Shown here one piece after another: positions 24,880-33,190 of a stretch of 53,841 nt of DNA (the stretch's first letter is position 1; every line of letters starts with the position of its first letter). The translations under genes were made by a program, and so were the position numbers. Under the pieces are notes generated by a model. It was not told the DNA's origin, searched no databases, and saw nothing but the letters and a program-made list of their open reading frames with translations. Source of the stretch: Acidimicrobiales bacterium (lineage in GTDB: Bacteria > Actinomycetota > Acidimicrobiia > Acidimicrobiales > AC-9); contig DATBBR010000034.1 in NCBI GenBank assembly GCA_036270875.1, positions 1 through 53,841 of the forward strand, given 5' to 3'.

Positions 24880-26229
24880 TCACGGGATGGGCGGGTTCTT
24901 GGCCACGCAGCCGACGGCTCCCGATGACAGCCGCGCTGCGGGCAGCTCTGGTGGTGCGGCGAACGGCGGGCGGCGGGCCGAGAGCTCCAGGCAGTCGAGC
25001 AGGTTGCTGGCGTTGGCGTCCCGGTAGGTGAGGGCGGGAAGGTTCCACTTGGTCTCGACCAGCTTGAGGATCGACGTGTGGTCGTGCACGACCGACGACA
25101 CGTAGTCCCGCCTGGCCCACGGCGACACGATCACGGCCGGCACCCTGAACCCGTAGCGGTCGAAGCCTCCCGGCTGGTCCGGCGGCACGGTGATTTGGGG
25201 CGGCACACCATCGGGAGGCACGGCCCGAGGCGGCGGGACGTGGTCGTAGTAACCGCCGTGCTCGTCGTAGGTGAAGACAAGGACAGTCTTCTCCCAGCCC
25301 GGGCCGTGGAGGACCGCGTTGATCACCGACGACGCGTAGCTCTCGCCGACGGTGACGTCCTGGGGGTTCTCCTCCGATCCCTCGAAGCTCTCGGGATCCA
25401 CGATGCTGAAGGCGGGGAGCGTGCCGGCGGCGGCGTCGGCGAAGAACTCGGCGACGGGCACGACCTTGCCGGGATTGTCCTCGACCAGGTACGGAAACAG
25501 CCCGGCGGTCGGCAGGTCGGCGAAGTAGTCCTTCCAGCTGATGCCGTGGGCGTTCAACCGGTCGAAGATGGTCCCGTTGGGAGGACGCGGATCGGTCACC
25601 GAAGGGAAGGGGTCGCCGACCATTCCCAGCGACGTGCCAGCGAGGAGATATCGGCGGTTGGGGTACGTCTGGCACAGCGTGGAGCAGAAGTACCGGTCGC
25701 AGAGCGGGAACGTGCTCGCCAGCCCGTAATAGAACGGCAGGTCCGCTCCGGTCCAGTAGGCCATGGCCTGGTTGCTGGAGGCTCGCACGAAGCCGTCGTT
25801 GCGCCCACCGTCGAGCGAGATGTGGCTGGCGTCCCAGCTCTGGCTCACGCCTCCCTGGTCCTGGCAGGTCGTGGGGGAGTGATAAGCGCGCACAGGCCGG
25901 CCCTGCTTGTCGGGGCAGGTCGCCGTGGGCTGGCCATCGGCCCCGAGCCGGAAGCCGTCGCCCCTCGCCCGCTGGCCCGGTCCTCGACCCAGCATCCCGA
26001 GGTAGCAGTCGTAGGAGTGGTTCTCCATCATGAGCACGACGATGTGCTCGATCTTGGGGAGGGTGTCGGTTCCGGGCGGCAGCGCCGGATAGGGCAGCGA
26101 GCCCGGACGGCGCAGCGACTCTCCCCAGGCTGGGCCCACCGTTCGTCCGAGCACCGTCCCGGCGAGGGCGAGGCCCGTGCCGGCCGCCATGCCCCGGAGC
26201 AGGGCCCGACGGGACAGCTGATCGTCCAC
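24880..26229 (-). CDS. Tat-exported phospholipase C / phosphoesterase
   Basis: 449 residues. The N-terminus LSRRALLRGMAAGTGLALAG is a twin-arginine signal peptide. The catalytic domain has the phosphoesterase (PF04185) landmarks HIVVLMMENHSYDCYLG near residue 65, in which Glu/Asn bind metal, and VFTYDEHGGYYDHVPPP near 320. Relatives include mycobacterial phospholipase C and acid phosphatase AcpA, which cleave phosphatidylcholine or other phosphoesters outside the cell. There is no long C-terminal PLC extension. It is a single gene, divergent from the MBL hydrolase. The phosphate link suggests phosphate scavenging, but no Pho box is evident upstream. Confidence 0.88.
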   Translation of the reverse strand: MDDQLSRRALLRGMAAGTGLALAGTVLGRTVGPAWGESLRRPGSLPYPALPPGTDTLPKIEHIVVLMMENHSYDCYLGMLGRGPGQRARGDGFRLGADGQPTATCPDKQGRPVRAYHSPTTCQDQGGVSQSWDASHISLDGGRNDGFVRASSNQAMAYWTGADLPFYYGLASTFPLCDRYFCSTLCQTYPNRRYLLAGTSLGMVGDPFPSVTDPRPPNGTIFDRLNAHGISWKDYFADLPTAGLFPYLVEDNPGKVVPVAEFFADAAAGTLPAFSIVDPESFEGSEENPQDVTVGESYASSVINAVLHGPGWEKTVLVFTYDEHGGYYDHVPPPRAVPPDGVPPQITVPPDQPGGFDRYGFRVPAVIVSPWARRDYVSSVVHDHTSILKLVETKWNLPALTYRDANASNLLDCLELSARRPPFAAPPELPAARLSSGAVGCVAKNPPIP

Positions 26230-26346
26230 AGCGCGAGGTTCGCCCTAGGAGCGCCCCGTCCTGCCCGGTCCCGGAGAGTTCACCCGCTGTTGGCCGGCGC
26301 TCGACGCCGGCCGGGCTCGAGCGACGGGGCGAGCGCCCCGCTCGCC

Positions 26347-26352
26347 TACGAT
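26347..26352 (+). promoter_or_regulatory. -10 element of the MBL hydrolase gene
   Basis: TACGAT in the 186-bp divergent gap would give a 5' leader of about 55-60 nt before the ATG. Confidence 0.35.
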
Positions 26353-26415
26353 CGTGCCTGCTCTCCTCGGGCCGGCATGTTGGGCCGACCCGAGCCGAAC
26401 GGACCACGGGGACTC

Positions 26416-27126
26416 ATGAGCGACCGCCTGTACTTTCGTCAGCTTCTCGCTGGTCGAGACTTCGCCCGCACCGACTTCGTCGCCCGGCAGATGGTGAACT
26501 TCGTGTACCTGATCGGCGACCGGGAGACCGGAGACGCCGTCGTCGTCGATCCCGCCTATGGCGTGAGTGACCTGGTCGACCTGCTCGCCGCCGATGACAT
26601 GCGGCTGACGGGCGCGCTCGTGACCCACTGGCATCCCGACCACGTGGGTGGCGACCTCATGGGCCACGGCATCGAGGGCCTGCGCGAGCTGCTGGAGCAC
26701 AAGGAGGTCCCGGTGCACGTGCAGGCCGACGAGGCGCCCTGGGTGACTCGGGCCACGGGCGTGGCCGACCTCCTGGAGCACCACCAGAGCGGCGACGTCG
26801 TCGACGTCGGCGACCTGGGTGTGACGCTCCTCCACACGCCTGGCCACACCCCCGGCAGCCAGTGCTTCATGGTGGAGAACCGGCTGGTCGCGGGGGACAC
26901 GCTCTTCCTCGAGGGCTGTGGCCGGACGGACCTGCCGGGCGGCGACCCGGAGGCGATGTACGACAGCCTCACCCGTCGTCTGGCCAGAGTTCCCGACGAC
27001 ACGATCCTCTTCCCCGGCCACCTCTATTCGGCCGACCCCTCCGCCACCATGGGCGACACCCGCCGGCTCAACTACGTCTTCCGCCCGGAGACGCCCGAGC
27101 AGTGGCTGATGATGTTCGGGCAGTAG
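26416..27126 (+). CDS. MBL-fold metallo-hydrolase (glyoxalase II / persulfide dioxygenase-like)
   Basis: 236 residues. The metal site is complete: [10 protein letters not shown] (HxHxDH) near residue 74, [28 protein letters not shown], and the final FPGHLYS. The [10 protein letters not shown] segment is typical of the ETHE1/persulfide-dioxygenase and rhodanese-linked group rather than classical glyoxalase II, so a role in thiol or sulfide detoxification is plausible. The frame is open far upstream over the opposite-strand gene. The ATG giving [11 protein letters not shown] matches family starts. The SigR-type sigma gene follows 101 bp later. Confidence 0.87.
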   Translation: MSDRLYFRQLLAGRDFARTDFVARQMVNFVYLIGDRETGDAVVVDPAYGVSDLVDLLAADDMRLTGALVTHWHPDHVGGDLMGHGIEGLRELLEHKEVPVHVQADEAPWVTRATGVADLLEHHQSGDVVDVGDLGVTLLHTPGHTPGSQCFMVENRLVAGDTLFLEGCGRTDLPGGDPEAMYDSLTRRLARVPDDTILFPGHLYSADPSATMGDTRRLNYVFRPETPEQWLMMFGQ

Positions 27127-27214
27127 CCGGCTACGGGCCGCCGCCGGACAGAGGCCCCTGGCACGGCTCTCGCGGTCTGCGGGAGTTTCGAGGGGATCGC
27201 CGGCTCACGGGGGG

Positions 27215-27220
27215 TACTGT
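27215..27220 (+). promoter_or_regulatory. -10 element, probable leaderless promoter of the sigma gene
   Basis: TACTGT ends 7 nt before the ATG. Confidence 0.45.
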
Positions 27221-27227
27221 GCAGGGC

Positions 27228-27797
27228 ATGGCTGACAAGGCGACGTTCGCCGACCAGGCGATGGACTTCATGCCTGCCCTCTATACGGCCGCCCTGCGCA
27301 TGACCCGAAACGCCGCCGACGCCGAGGACCTCGTCCAGGAGACGTACCTGAAGGCCTATCGGGCATTTGGGAGCTTCGAGCAGGGCACTAACCTCAAGGC
27401 CTGGCTCTACAAGATCCTCACCAACACGTTCATCAACGCCTATCGGTCTCGGCGGCGGCGGCCCGAGCAGACCGAGATCGAGGATGTCGAAGATCTTTAT
27501 CTCTACCGCCGGCTGGGGGGTCTGGAGGCGGCGACGGCGGGCCGGAGCGCCGAGGAGGAGGTCCTCGACCATTTCACCGACACCGACGTCAAGGAGGCGC
27601 TGGAGTCGCTGCCGGAGAGCTTCCGGATCACCGTTCTGCTCGCCGACGTCGAGGGATTCTCGTACCGGGAGATCGCCGACATCCTGGATATTCCCATCGG
27701 TACGGTCATGAGTCGACTCCACCGCGGAAGAAGGGCGCTCCAGAAAGCGTTGCTTGAGTTTGGTATGGAACGCGGTCTCGTAGGTGATCGGGAATGA
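27228..27797 (+). CDS. sigR: ECF sigma factor, SigR/SigH (thiol-oxidative stress) type
   Basis: 189 residues with region 2 ([20 protein letters not shown], then [10 protein letters not shown] and [16 protein letters not shown]) and region 4 ([36 protein letters not shown]). This is the sequence style of Streptomyces SigR and mycobacterial SigH. It directs RNA polymerase to thioredoxin and redox-repair promoters when its anti-sigma factor is oxidised. The zinc anti-sigma gene follows 33 bp later, which supports the assignment. The ATG is chosen because it sits 7 nt after TACTGT; a GTG three codons earlier is possible. Confidence 0.88.
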   Translation: MADKATFADQAMDFMPALYTAALRMTRNAADAEDLVQETYLKAYRAFGSFEQGTNLKAWLYKILTNTFINAYRSRRRRPEQTEIEDVEDLYLYRRLGGLEAATAGRSAEEEVLDHFTDTDVKEALESLPESFRITVLLADVEGFSYREIADILDIPIGTVMSRLHRGRRALQKALLEFGMERGLVGDRE

Positions 27798-27830
27798 TGA
27801 TTCGTAGGGAGCGATTCGTGGGAGTTGGTG

Positions 27831-28091
27831 ATGGTTGAAGCGGACCACGATGAGTGTTGGGAGGCGGTCCATCGCCTCTACCATTTTCTCGATGGCGAGC
27901 TGACCAGCGAGAAGCGTTTGGAGATATCTCAACACCTGGACAGCTGTCATCCCTGCCTCGAAGCGTTCGACTTCGAGGCCGACCTGCGCCACATGCTGGC
28001 GGCCAAGTGCCGCGACCACGTACCAGAGACGCTGCGGGGGCGGGTCGCGTGGGCACTGCGCCACGAGCAGGACGTCGACCAGCGCCCCTAG
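27831..28091 (+). CDS. rsrA: zinc-binding anti-sigma factor, RsrA type
   Basis: 86 residues. Cys9, His35, Cys39 and Cys42 give a C-x25-H-x3-C-x2-C pattern (DECWE and QHLDSCHPC). That is exactly the spacing of the four zinc/redox residues of Streptomyces RsrA (11, 37, 41, 44). Oxidation should form a disulfide, release zinc and free the sigma factor. A helical C-terminal part rich in Arg/His completes the anti-sigma domain. The ATG is preceded by GGAG at 6-nt spacing; GTG and TTG codons just upstream are alternatives. Confidence 0.88.
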   Translation: MVEADHDECWEAVHRLYHFLDGELTSEKRLEISQHLDSCHPCLEAFDFEADLRHMLAAKCRDHVPETLRGRVAWALRHEQDVDQRP

Positions 28092-28165
28092 GGCGGGCGA
28101 GGAATACCGCCGCTCGGCTGTTCGTTGTCACCGACGTGGCTGAACGTGTGGTACGGGGGACGTCG

Positions 28166-28324
28166 TTGTCGGGTAGCGATCGGCCGTCGCGCTCCTTCGG
28201 TGCAGGGAGGGTATGCCGGGAGCAGGGGTGCTCCACGAAGCTATCGATCTACAACAACGGCAAGTTCTGCTATCAGCACGAGCCCATGGCCGTGCCCCGG
28301 ACCCGGGGCAAGAAGATCGCCTGA
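28166..28324 (+). CDS. small putative zinc-finger protein, 52 aa
   Basis: The TTG start has GGGGGA 5 nt upstream. The product carries Cys17, Cys22, Cys35 and His38 (VCREQGC, then KFCYQHEP), a C-x4-C-x12-C-x2-H zinc-binding pattern, and ends PRTRGKKIA. It resembles small conserved actinobacterial proteins with a CREPGC...YCxxH signature, recalled from general knowledge. It lies 74 bp after the anti-sigma gene on the same strand and may share its transcript. Function unknown; a nucleic-acid-binding or zinc-redox role is possible. Confidence 0.6.
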   Translation: MSGSDRPSRSFGAGRVCREQGCSTKLSIYNNGKFCYQHEPMAVPRTRGKKIA

Positions 28325-28489
28325 TCGACGACCGCGCCGGGTCGGCGGAGGCGTCTTGCCATCCCCGAGCGGTCGACGGCGGGGACCAGCCGAGCCCGAG
28401 GGGCCGGCCGGGCAGGCGGACCTGATGATGCAAGGTTGAGGCCGGTGCGGGTGCATGATGGCGTGATCCGTACCGCGCCTGGAGATGCC

Positions 28490-29548
28490 GTGACTGAAGC
28501 CGTGTCCTGGGATCTGGCCGAGCGGGTGGCCGTTCGGGTCGCCGGCCGAGAGCCTTTCGCCGAGTCCTACCACTACTCGTCCCTCCAGCCGGATTTCGAG
28601 GAGCTGACGGTCGAGGCCGAGGAGCTGGTCGCACGGGCCACGGGGCTGCGCTCGCTGGCGGGCCCGGCTCGGGCGCGGGTGACCGACCGTCCGGGATGGG
28701 TCAGGGCCAACGTGGCCTCGTTCCAGCGGCTGCTCCGGCCCGTCACCGAGCGGCTCGGCCCCCGCCTGCTGGCGAGCCCGATCGCCCCGGTGAGCAGGGC
28801 CGCCGCCGGCGTGCAGGTGGGCACGGTGCTCGGGTGGATGTCCACCAGGGTGCTCGGCCAGTACGACCTGCTCCTCGCCGAGGACGAGCGCGTCGAGGAG
28901 CAGGACATCGTCTACTACGTCGGGCCCAACGTGCTCAGCCTCGAGAAGCGGTTCTCGTTCCCGCCCCGTCAGTTCCGCCTGTGGCTCGCCCTGCACGAGG
29001 TGACCCATCGGGCCCAGTTCACCGGCATCCCGTGGATGCGGGCCCACTTCCTCTCCCTCGTGGACCAGACCCTCGGCGCCATGGATCCCGACCCTCGCCG
29101 GTTCCTCGAGGGCCTCAGGAGGGCGGCGGACGAGGTGCGGATGGGACGCAACCCCCTGTCGGACGGCGGACTGCTGGGTCTCGTCATGGGGACCGAGCAG
29201 CACGCCGTGCTGGGCCAGGTCCAAGGCCTGATGAGCCTGCTCGAGGGCCATGGGGACGTGACGATGGACCGGGCCGGGGCGGCTCGGATCCCGAGCGCCG
29301 AGCGGTTCAGCCGGGTGCTGCGGGAGCGCCGGCGCCAGGTGCGGGGACCGGCCCGGCTGGTCCAGCAGCTGATCGGTCTCGAGGCCAAGATGCGCCAGTA
29401 CGAGGACGGTGAGCGGTTCGTGGCGGCCGTCGAGGCGGCGGGCGGGCCGGAGCTGCTGGGGCTGGCCTGGCGAGGGCCGGACGCGCTCCCCACTCTGGAC
29501 GAGATCCGCGACCCGCCGAGCTGGATGCGCCGCGTCAGGGCGGGGTGA
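28490..29548 (+). CDS. zinc-dependent metalloprotease-like protein, DUF2342 / zincin_2
   Basis: 352 residues, mostly helical. The zincin signature HEVTHRAQF (near residue 172) supplies two His ligands and the catalytic Glu, and EGHGDVTMD downstream is the family's conserved second motif. The family is restricted to actinobacteria and is almost always adjacent to tilS, as here; it has been annotated as F420-biosynthesis-associated. No substrate is established. The GTG is chosen because GGAG lies 5 nt upstream and family similarity begins at EAVSWDLAERVA. The stop codon overlaps the tilS start by 4 bp. Confidence 0.85.
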   Translation: MTEAVSWDLAERVAVRVAGREPFAESYHYSSLQPDFEELTVEAEELVARATGLRSLAGPARARVTDRPGWVRANVASFQRLLRPVTERLGPRLLASPIAPVSRAAAGVQVGTVLGWMSTRVLGQYDLLLAEDERVEEQDIVYYVGPNVLSLEKRFSFPPRQFRLWLALHEVTHRAQFTGIPWMRAHFLSLVDQTLGAMDPDPRRFLEGLRRAADEVRMGRNPLSDGGLLGLVMGTEQHAVLGQVQGLMSLLEGHGDVTMDRAGAARIPSAERFSRVLRERRRQVRGPARLVQQLIGLEAKMRQYEDGERFVAAVEAAGGPELLGLAWRGPDALPTLDEIRDPPSWMRRVRAG

Positions 29549-30450
29549 GCGCGATACTCGCCGACCTTCTCAGCCGCTGTGCCTTCCCGCCGGCGGGGTC
29601 GGCGCTCAGCTGCGCCGTCTCGGGAGGAGCGGACTCGCTGGGGTTGCTGGCCCTGGCGACCGAGGCCGGGTGCGCGGTGACAGCGGTCCACGTCGACCAC
29701 GGTCTGCGTGCGGGGTCGGCCGGCGAGGCCGGCGTGGTCGAGGACGCCGCCCGCCGGTTCGGGGCGAGGTTCCGGGCCGAGCGGCTGGCGCTCAGTCCTG
29801 GACCCAACCTCGAGGCCAGGGCCCGGGCGGCGCGTCTCGCTGTCCTGCCCGCCGACGTGGCGACCGGGCACACGGCCGACGACCAGGCCGAGACGATGGT
29901 CCTGAACCTCGTGCGGGGTGCCGCCGCCGGGGGCCTCGGTGGTATGCGCCTCGGGCGCCGACACCCGATTCTCCGCCTCCGCCGGGCCGAGACCGTGGCC
30001 GTGTGCCGGCACCTCGGCCTCACGCCGGTGGTGGACCCGACGAACGCGGATCCCACCCATCGCCGCAACCGGGTGCGCCACGAGGTGATGCCCCTCTTGG
30101 ACGAGGTCGCGCAGCGCGACGTCATTCCCGTGCTCACCCGCCAGGCCGCGCTCCTGGCCGACGAGGCCGAGTACCTCGACTCCCTCGCCGCGGGCCTCGA
30201 CCCCACCGACGGAGGGGCCTTGGCTCGTGCCCCTGCAGCGCTCGCCCGTCGGGCCGTGCGTACCTGGCTGCGGGGCGACGGTCCCTACGCACCCACGGCT
30301 GACGCCGTGGAACGCGTCCTCGACGTCGCCCGCGGCGGTGGTCGGGCGTGCGAGGTGGGCGCCGGCCTGCGAGTGCGCCGTTCCCGAGGGCGCCTCGCGC
30401 TGGAAGGCGCGCCCCAAGGCGCCGCGGTCCCTGTCGCCGATGCACCTTGA
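29545..30450 (+). CDS. tilS: tRNA(Ile)-lysidine synthetase TilS
   Basis: TilS converts the wobble C34 of tRNA-Ile(CAU) to lysidine using ATP, an essential decoding step. The N-type ATP pyrophosphatase P-loop SGGADS is at residues 26-31, with VHVDHGLRAGS and the HTADDQAETMVLNLVRG motif of the family. At 301 residues it keeps the catalytic and central domains but lacks the long C-terminal tRNA-binding domain of E. coli TilS, as is usual for short actinobacterial forms. The GTG start overlaps the DUF2342 stop (GTGA), implying translational coupling. hpt follows. Confidence 0.93.
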   Translation: MSAILADLLSRCAFPPAGSALSCAVSGGADSLGLLALATEAGCAVTAVHVDHGLRAGSAGEAGVVEDAARRFGARFRAERLALSPGPNLEARARAARLAVLPADVATGHTADDQAETMVLNLVRGAAAGGLGGMRLGRRHPILRLRRAETVAVCRHLGLTPVVDPTNADPTHRRNRVRHEVMPLLDEVAQRDVIPVLTRQAALLADEAEYLDSLAAGLDPTDGGALARAPAALARRAVRTWLRGDGPYAPTADAVERVLDVARGGGRACEVGAGLRVRRSRGRLALEGAPQGAAVPVADAP

Positions 30451-30462
30451 CCACCTCACCGC

Positions 30463-30468
30463 TAGGGT
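30463..30468 (+). promoter_or_regulatory. -10 element ahead of hpt
   Basis: TAGGGT ends exactly 7 nt before a GTG. This favours that GTG as start and an internal leaderless promoter within the operon. Confidence 0.45.
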
Positions 30469-30475
30469 CGAGCAG

Positions 30476-31066
30476 GTGAACGGCCCGGACACCGACGGCC
30501 GCCTTCCTGCCACCTTCCAGGACGAAGCCAACCTGGGACGGGTGGTGGTGGCGGAGGACGCGCTCACGGCCCGGGTGGAGGAGCTCGGTCGCCAGATCAC
30601 CGTCGACTACACAGATCGTCCTCCGTTGCTCGTGGGTGTCCTGAAAGGTGCCTTCGTGTTCATGAGCGACCTCGCCCGCGCAATCCGGCTGCCGGTCGAG
30701 TTCGACTTCATGGCGGTGGCGTCGTACGGAACCGCCACCAAGACCAGCGGTGTCGTCCGCATCGTCAAGGACCTCGACCTCGATCTCTCCGGTCGCCACG
30801 TCCTTGTCGTCGAGGACATCGTCGACAGCGGGCTCACGCTGTCGTACCTCCGGCGCAACCTTCTGGCCCGTGGACCGGCCAGCCTCGAGGTGTGCGCCCT
30901 GTTGGTGAAGGAGGGGCTGCAGCGGACCGAGCTCGACCTGCGCTATGTCGGGTTTCGCATCCCCCCCGACTTCGTGGTGGGTTACGGGCTGGACATCGGC
31001 GAGAGATACCGCAACCTCCCCAGGGTCTGCGTCTATGTCGGCAACGACCTGCCGAGGCCGCAGTGA
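30476..31066 (+). CDS. hpt: hypoxanthine(-guanine) phosphoribosyltransferase
   Basis: 196 residues. The enzyme salvages hypoxanthine and guanine with PRPP. Landmarks are [20 protein letters not shown], the flexible-loop region [11 protein letters not shown], the PRPP motif [17 protein letters not shown], and the C-terminal [15 protein letters not shown]. The GTG is preferred because a TAGGGT hexamer ends 7 nt before it. An ATG 36 nt upstream, overlapping the tilS stop, is the alternative and would add 12 residues. The stop overlaps the folE GTG by 4 bp. ftsH, which usually lies between hpt and folE in actinobacteria, is absent. Confidence 0.92.
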   Translation: MNGPDTDGRLPATFQDEANLGRVVVAEDALTARVEELGRQITVDYTDRPPLLVGVLKGAFVFMSDLARAIRLPVEFDFMAVASYGTATKTSGVVRIVKDLDLDLSGRHVLVVEDIVDSGLTLSYLRRNLLARGPASLEVCALLVKEGLQRTELDLRYVGFRIPPDFVVGYGLDIGERYRNLPRVCVYVGNDLPRPQ

Positions 31067-31632
31067 GCGTGGACCGCGGTCGCATCGAGAAGGCGGTGGG
31101 GGAGCTCCTGGAGGCAATCGGCGAGGATCCGGACCGGGACGGTCTGCAGGCGACGCCCGCCCGGGTCGCGGCCATGTACGAGGAGCTGTTCTCCGGCATC
31201 CACGACGACCCCGAGCGACACCTCACGGTGACGTTCGCGGCCGAGCACGACGAGATGGTGATGGTGAAGGACATCGCCTTCGCATCGATGTGCGAGCACC
31301 ACATGGTGCCGTTCATCGGCAGGGCCGCGGTCGCCTACATCCCGAACGACGACGGTCGCATCACCGGGCTCTCCAAGATCGCCCGCCTGGTCGAGGCCTA
31401 CGCCCGGCGGCTCCAGGTCCAGGAGCGGCTGACGAGTCAGGTGGCCGACACGCTCGAGCGGGGGCTGGCGCCGAGGGGCGTCCTGGTGGTGATGGAGGCG
31501 GAGCACCTGTGCATGTCCATGCGCGGGGTGAAGAAGCCGGGGGCCCTGACGGTGACCTCGGCGGTGCGGGGCCTCTTTCGCTCCGACGTCGCCACCCGGG
31601 CCGAGGCCATGCAGTTCATCCGCGGCCGTTAG
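31063..31632 (+). CDS. folE: GTP cyclohydrolase I FolE
   Basis: 189 residues. It converts GTP to 7,8-dihydroneopterin triphosphate, the first step of folate synthesis. Zinc and catalytic residues are present: Cys and His in [12 protein letters not shown] and the second Cys in [15 protein letters not shown]. The substrate loop [20 protein letters not shown] is conserved. It is therefore the zinc-dependent FolE1 type. The GTG overlaps the hpt stop by 4 bp. A 185-bp gap with three 19-bp palindromes separates it from folP. Confidence 0.95.
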   Translation: MSVDRGRIEKAVGELLEAIGEDPDRDGLQATPARVAAMYEELFSGIHDDPERHLTVTFAAEHDEMVMVKDIAFASMCEHHMVPFIGRAAVAYIPNDDGRITGLSKIARLVEAYARRLQVQERLTSQVADTLERGLAPRGVLVVMEAEHLCMSMRGVKKPGALTVTSAVRGLFRSDVATRAEAMQFIRGR

Positions 31633-31715
31633 GCCGGCGCGAGAGGCCGGCTCCGGGAGGCTTGGCCGGCCCGGGAGGTCGGCTCGGGGAGCCTAGGCCG
31701 GCCCGGGAGGCCGGC
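31633..31715. repeat. three 19-bp GCCGGC-N7-GCCGGC palindromes at exact 32-bp spacing
   Basis: Copies begin at 31633 (GCCGGC-GCGAGAG-GCCGGC), 31665 (GCCGGC-CCGGGAG-GTCGGC) and 31697 (GCCGGC-CCGGGAG-GCCGGC). They fill most of the folE-folP gap, starting right at the folE stop. They could fold as a tandem of hairpins and may act as a terminator or mRNA 3' protector. Confidence 0.75.
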
Positions 31716-31804
31716 TCCGACCGCACGGGCCCGTCGCGGCCCGGCCGGCGGCGCTGGTGCACTTCGGCGGGCCCCAGCGTCCCCCGCTCAGCAGGCTGAG
31801 AACC

Positions 31805-31810
31805 TACGCT
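31805..31810 (+). promoter_or_regulatory. -10 element, probable leaderless promoter of folP
   Basis: TACGCT ends 7 nt before the folP ATG, giving the downstream folate/pantothenate genes their own start after the palindrome array. Confidence 0.5.
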
Positions 31811-31817
31811 GACTCCC

Positions 31818-32642
31818 ATGCGGCCGTTGGTGATGGGTGTGCTCAACGTGACGCCGGACTCCTTCTCCGACGGAGGCCAGTTCTTCTCCCACGAGGCCGC
31901 GGTGGCTCACGGCCTCGAGATGGTGGCCGACGGCGTCGACATGGTTGACGTCGGTGGTGAGTCGAGCCGGCCGGGGGCCGAGCCCGTCGCCGAGCCCGAA
32001 GAGCTCCGGCGGGTGATCCCGGTCATCGAGGCGCTCTCCCCCCACGTGCGGGTGTCGATCGACACGACCAAGGCGCCGGTCGCCGAGGCGGCGGTGCGCG
32101 CCGGAGCGACCCTGGTCAACGACATCTCCGCCTCGCTGCACGAGGTGGCCGCGGCGGAGGGCGTGGGCTGGGTGGCGATGCACATGCGGGGCACGCCGCG
32201 GACGATGCATCACGACCCCCGCTACGACGACGTCGTCAGTGAGGTCGTGGCCTTCCTGGAGGAACGGGCCGAGCGGGCGCTGGCGGCCGGGGTCAGCGAG
32301 GTCTGGGTGGACCCGGGCATCGGCTTCGGCAAGACGCCCGCCCACAACCTGAGCCTCCTCCGCCACCTCGGCCGGCTGGTGGCCGCCGGCCACCCCGTCC
32401 TGATCGGCACCAGCCGCAAGAGCTTCCTCGGCCGGCTCGTGGAGGGTGGGCCGGTCCCCCTTCCCGCCGGCGAGCGCCTGCCGGGATCGATCGCCACGGC
32501 GGTGTGGGCTATGGCGAACGGTGCCGACATGGTTCGGGTCCACGACGTGGCCCCGACGCTCCAGGCGGCCAAGGTCGTGGGCGACGACCGGGAGGCCGGC
32601 GGGGTCCAAGGCGGCGGCGACGCGCTCGTGGGGCGGAGGTGA
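31818..32642 (+). CDS. folP: dihydropteroate synthase FolP
   Basis: 274 residues. It joins 6-hydroxymethyl-dihydropterin pyrophosphate to p-aminobenzoate; this is the sulfonamide target. The TIM-barrel signatures are all present: VLNVTPDSFSDGG (pyrophosphate loop 1), DVGGESSRPGA, RVSIDTTKAPVAEAA, TLVNDISA, WVDPGIGFGKTPAHN and LIGTSRKSFLG. The last 20 residues are Gly/Asp-rich and unconserved-looking. The stop codon overlaps the next start by 4 bp. Confidence 0.95.
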   Translation: MRPLVMGVLNVTPDSFSDGGQFFSHEAAVAHGLEMVADGVDMVDVGGESSRPGAEPVAEPEELRRVIPVIEALSPHVRVSIDTTKAPVAEAAVRAGATLVNDISASLHEVAAAEGVGWVAMHMRGTPRTMHHDPRYDDVVSEVVAFLEERAERALAAGVSEVWVDPGIGFGKTPAHNLSLLRHLGRLVAAGHPVLIGTSRKSFLGRLVEGGPVPLPAGERLPGSIATAVWAMANGADMVRVHDVAPTLQAAKVVGDDREAGGVQGGGDALVGRR

Positions 32643-33190
32643 AGGGCCGCTGGGCGGCCGGGATCGCCCCACGCAACTTCGCCTGGGTGATCAGGGATCA
32701 CCTGGCGGTGAGCGAGCGCCCCGGCGGCTACGCCCGCAACCACCGGCGGGTGCGCCGTCAGGAGGAGATCATCTGGCTCCGAGAGCAGGGGTTCACCCTC
32801 GTGGTGTCGCTGCTCGGGTCCCCTCACAACCTCCACGCCTACGACGAGATGGACCTGCCGTGGGCGCACTTTCCCTTTGGCTCCAGCGCCGAGCCTCGCC
32901 AGGTTCTTCCCGACCTCTTCGTGCAGCTGCAGGGTTGGCTGGGCCACGGCGAGCGGCTCCTGTTGCACCAGGAGGAGCTCGGTGACCGGGTCATGGGTGT
33001 GATCGCCGGATACCTCCGCTGGTCGGGAAAGGTGCCCTCTGGGCCACAGTCGATCGCCGCCGTCGAGCGCATCGTGCGCAAGCAGATGGGCCCGCTCGGC
33101 CGACAGCTGGTGGCCCTCTCACCGGAGCTCGAGACCGGCCCGGCAGGCCGGCCCCAAGCGACAGCCGGTGAGGCCGATGACACCCGGTGA
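32639..33190 (+). CDS. PTP/dual-specificity-phosphatase-like protein lacking the catalytic cysteine
   Basis: 183 residues in the folate operon. The order of elements matches small tyrosine/dual-specificity phosphatases: RNFAWVIRDHLAVSERPGG at the N-terminus, LREQGFTLVVSLL, LPWAHFPFGSS, then GERLLLHQEELGDRVMG, followed by a helix IAGYLRWSG and QSIAAVERIVRKQ. The P-loop reads H110-Q111-EELGD-R117 where active enzymes have H-C-x5-R. The nucleophile Cys is Gln (codon CAG, at least three base changes from a Cys codon), and no nearby Cys replaces it. It may be a binding pseudoenzyme or use other chemistry. It overlaps folP by 4 bp and folB by 14 bp. Family assignment is by pattern only. Confidence 0.65.
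   Translation: MKGRWAAGIAPRNFAWVIRDHLAVSERPGGYARNHRRVRRQEEIIWLREQGFTLVVSLLGSPHNLHAYDEMDLPWAHFPFGSSAEPRQVLPDLFVQLQGWLGHGERLLLHQEELGDRVMGVIAGYLRWSGKVPSGPQSIAAVERIVRKQMGPLGRQLVALSPELETGPAGRPQATAGEADDTR
33134..33152. repeat. 19-bp palindrome copy inside the phosphatase-like gene tail
   Basis: ACCGGC-CCGGCAG-GCCGGC, one arm base changed from the family consensus. It is read as part of ETGPAGRPQATAG in the C-terminal tail of the phosphatase-like protein. Confidence 0.6.

Noticed and set aside
25078-26415. Long plus-strand frame opposite the phospholipase gene
   Set aside because: It is antisense to a clear Tat-exported enzyme and joins the MBL gene only because no stop intervenes; composition is shadow-like.
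28399-28420. GGCCGGCCGGGCAGGCGG as another copy of the 19-bp palindrome
   Set aside because: The arm spacing and the right arm do not match the family; probably ordinary GC-rich sequence.
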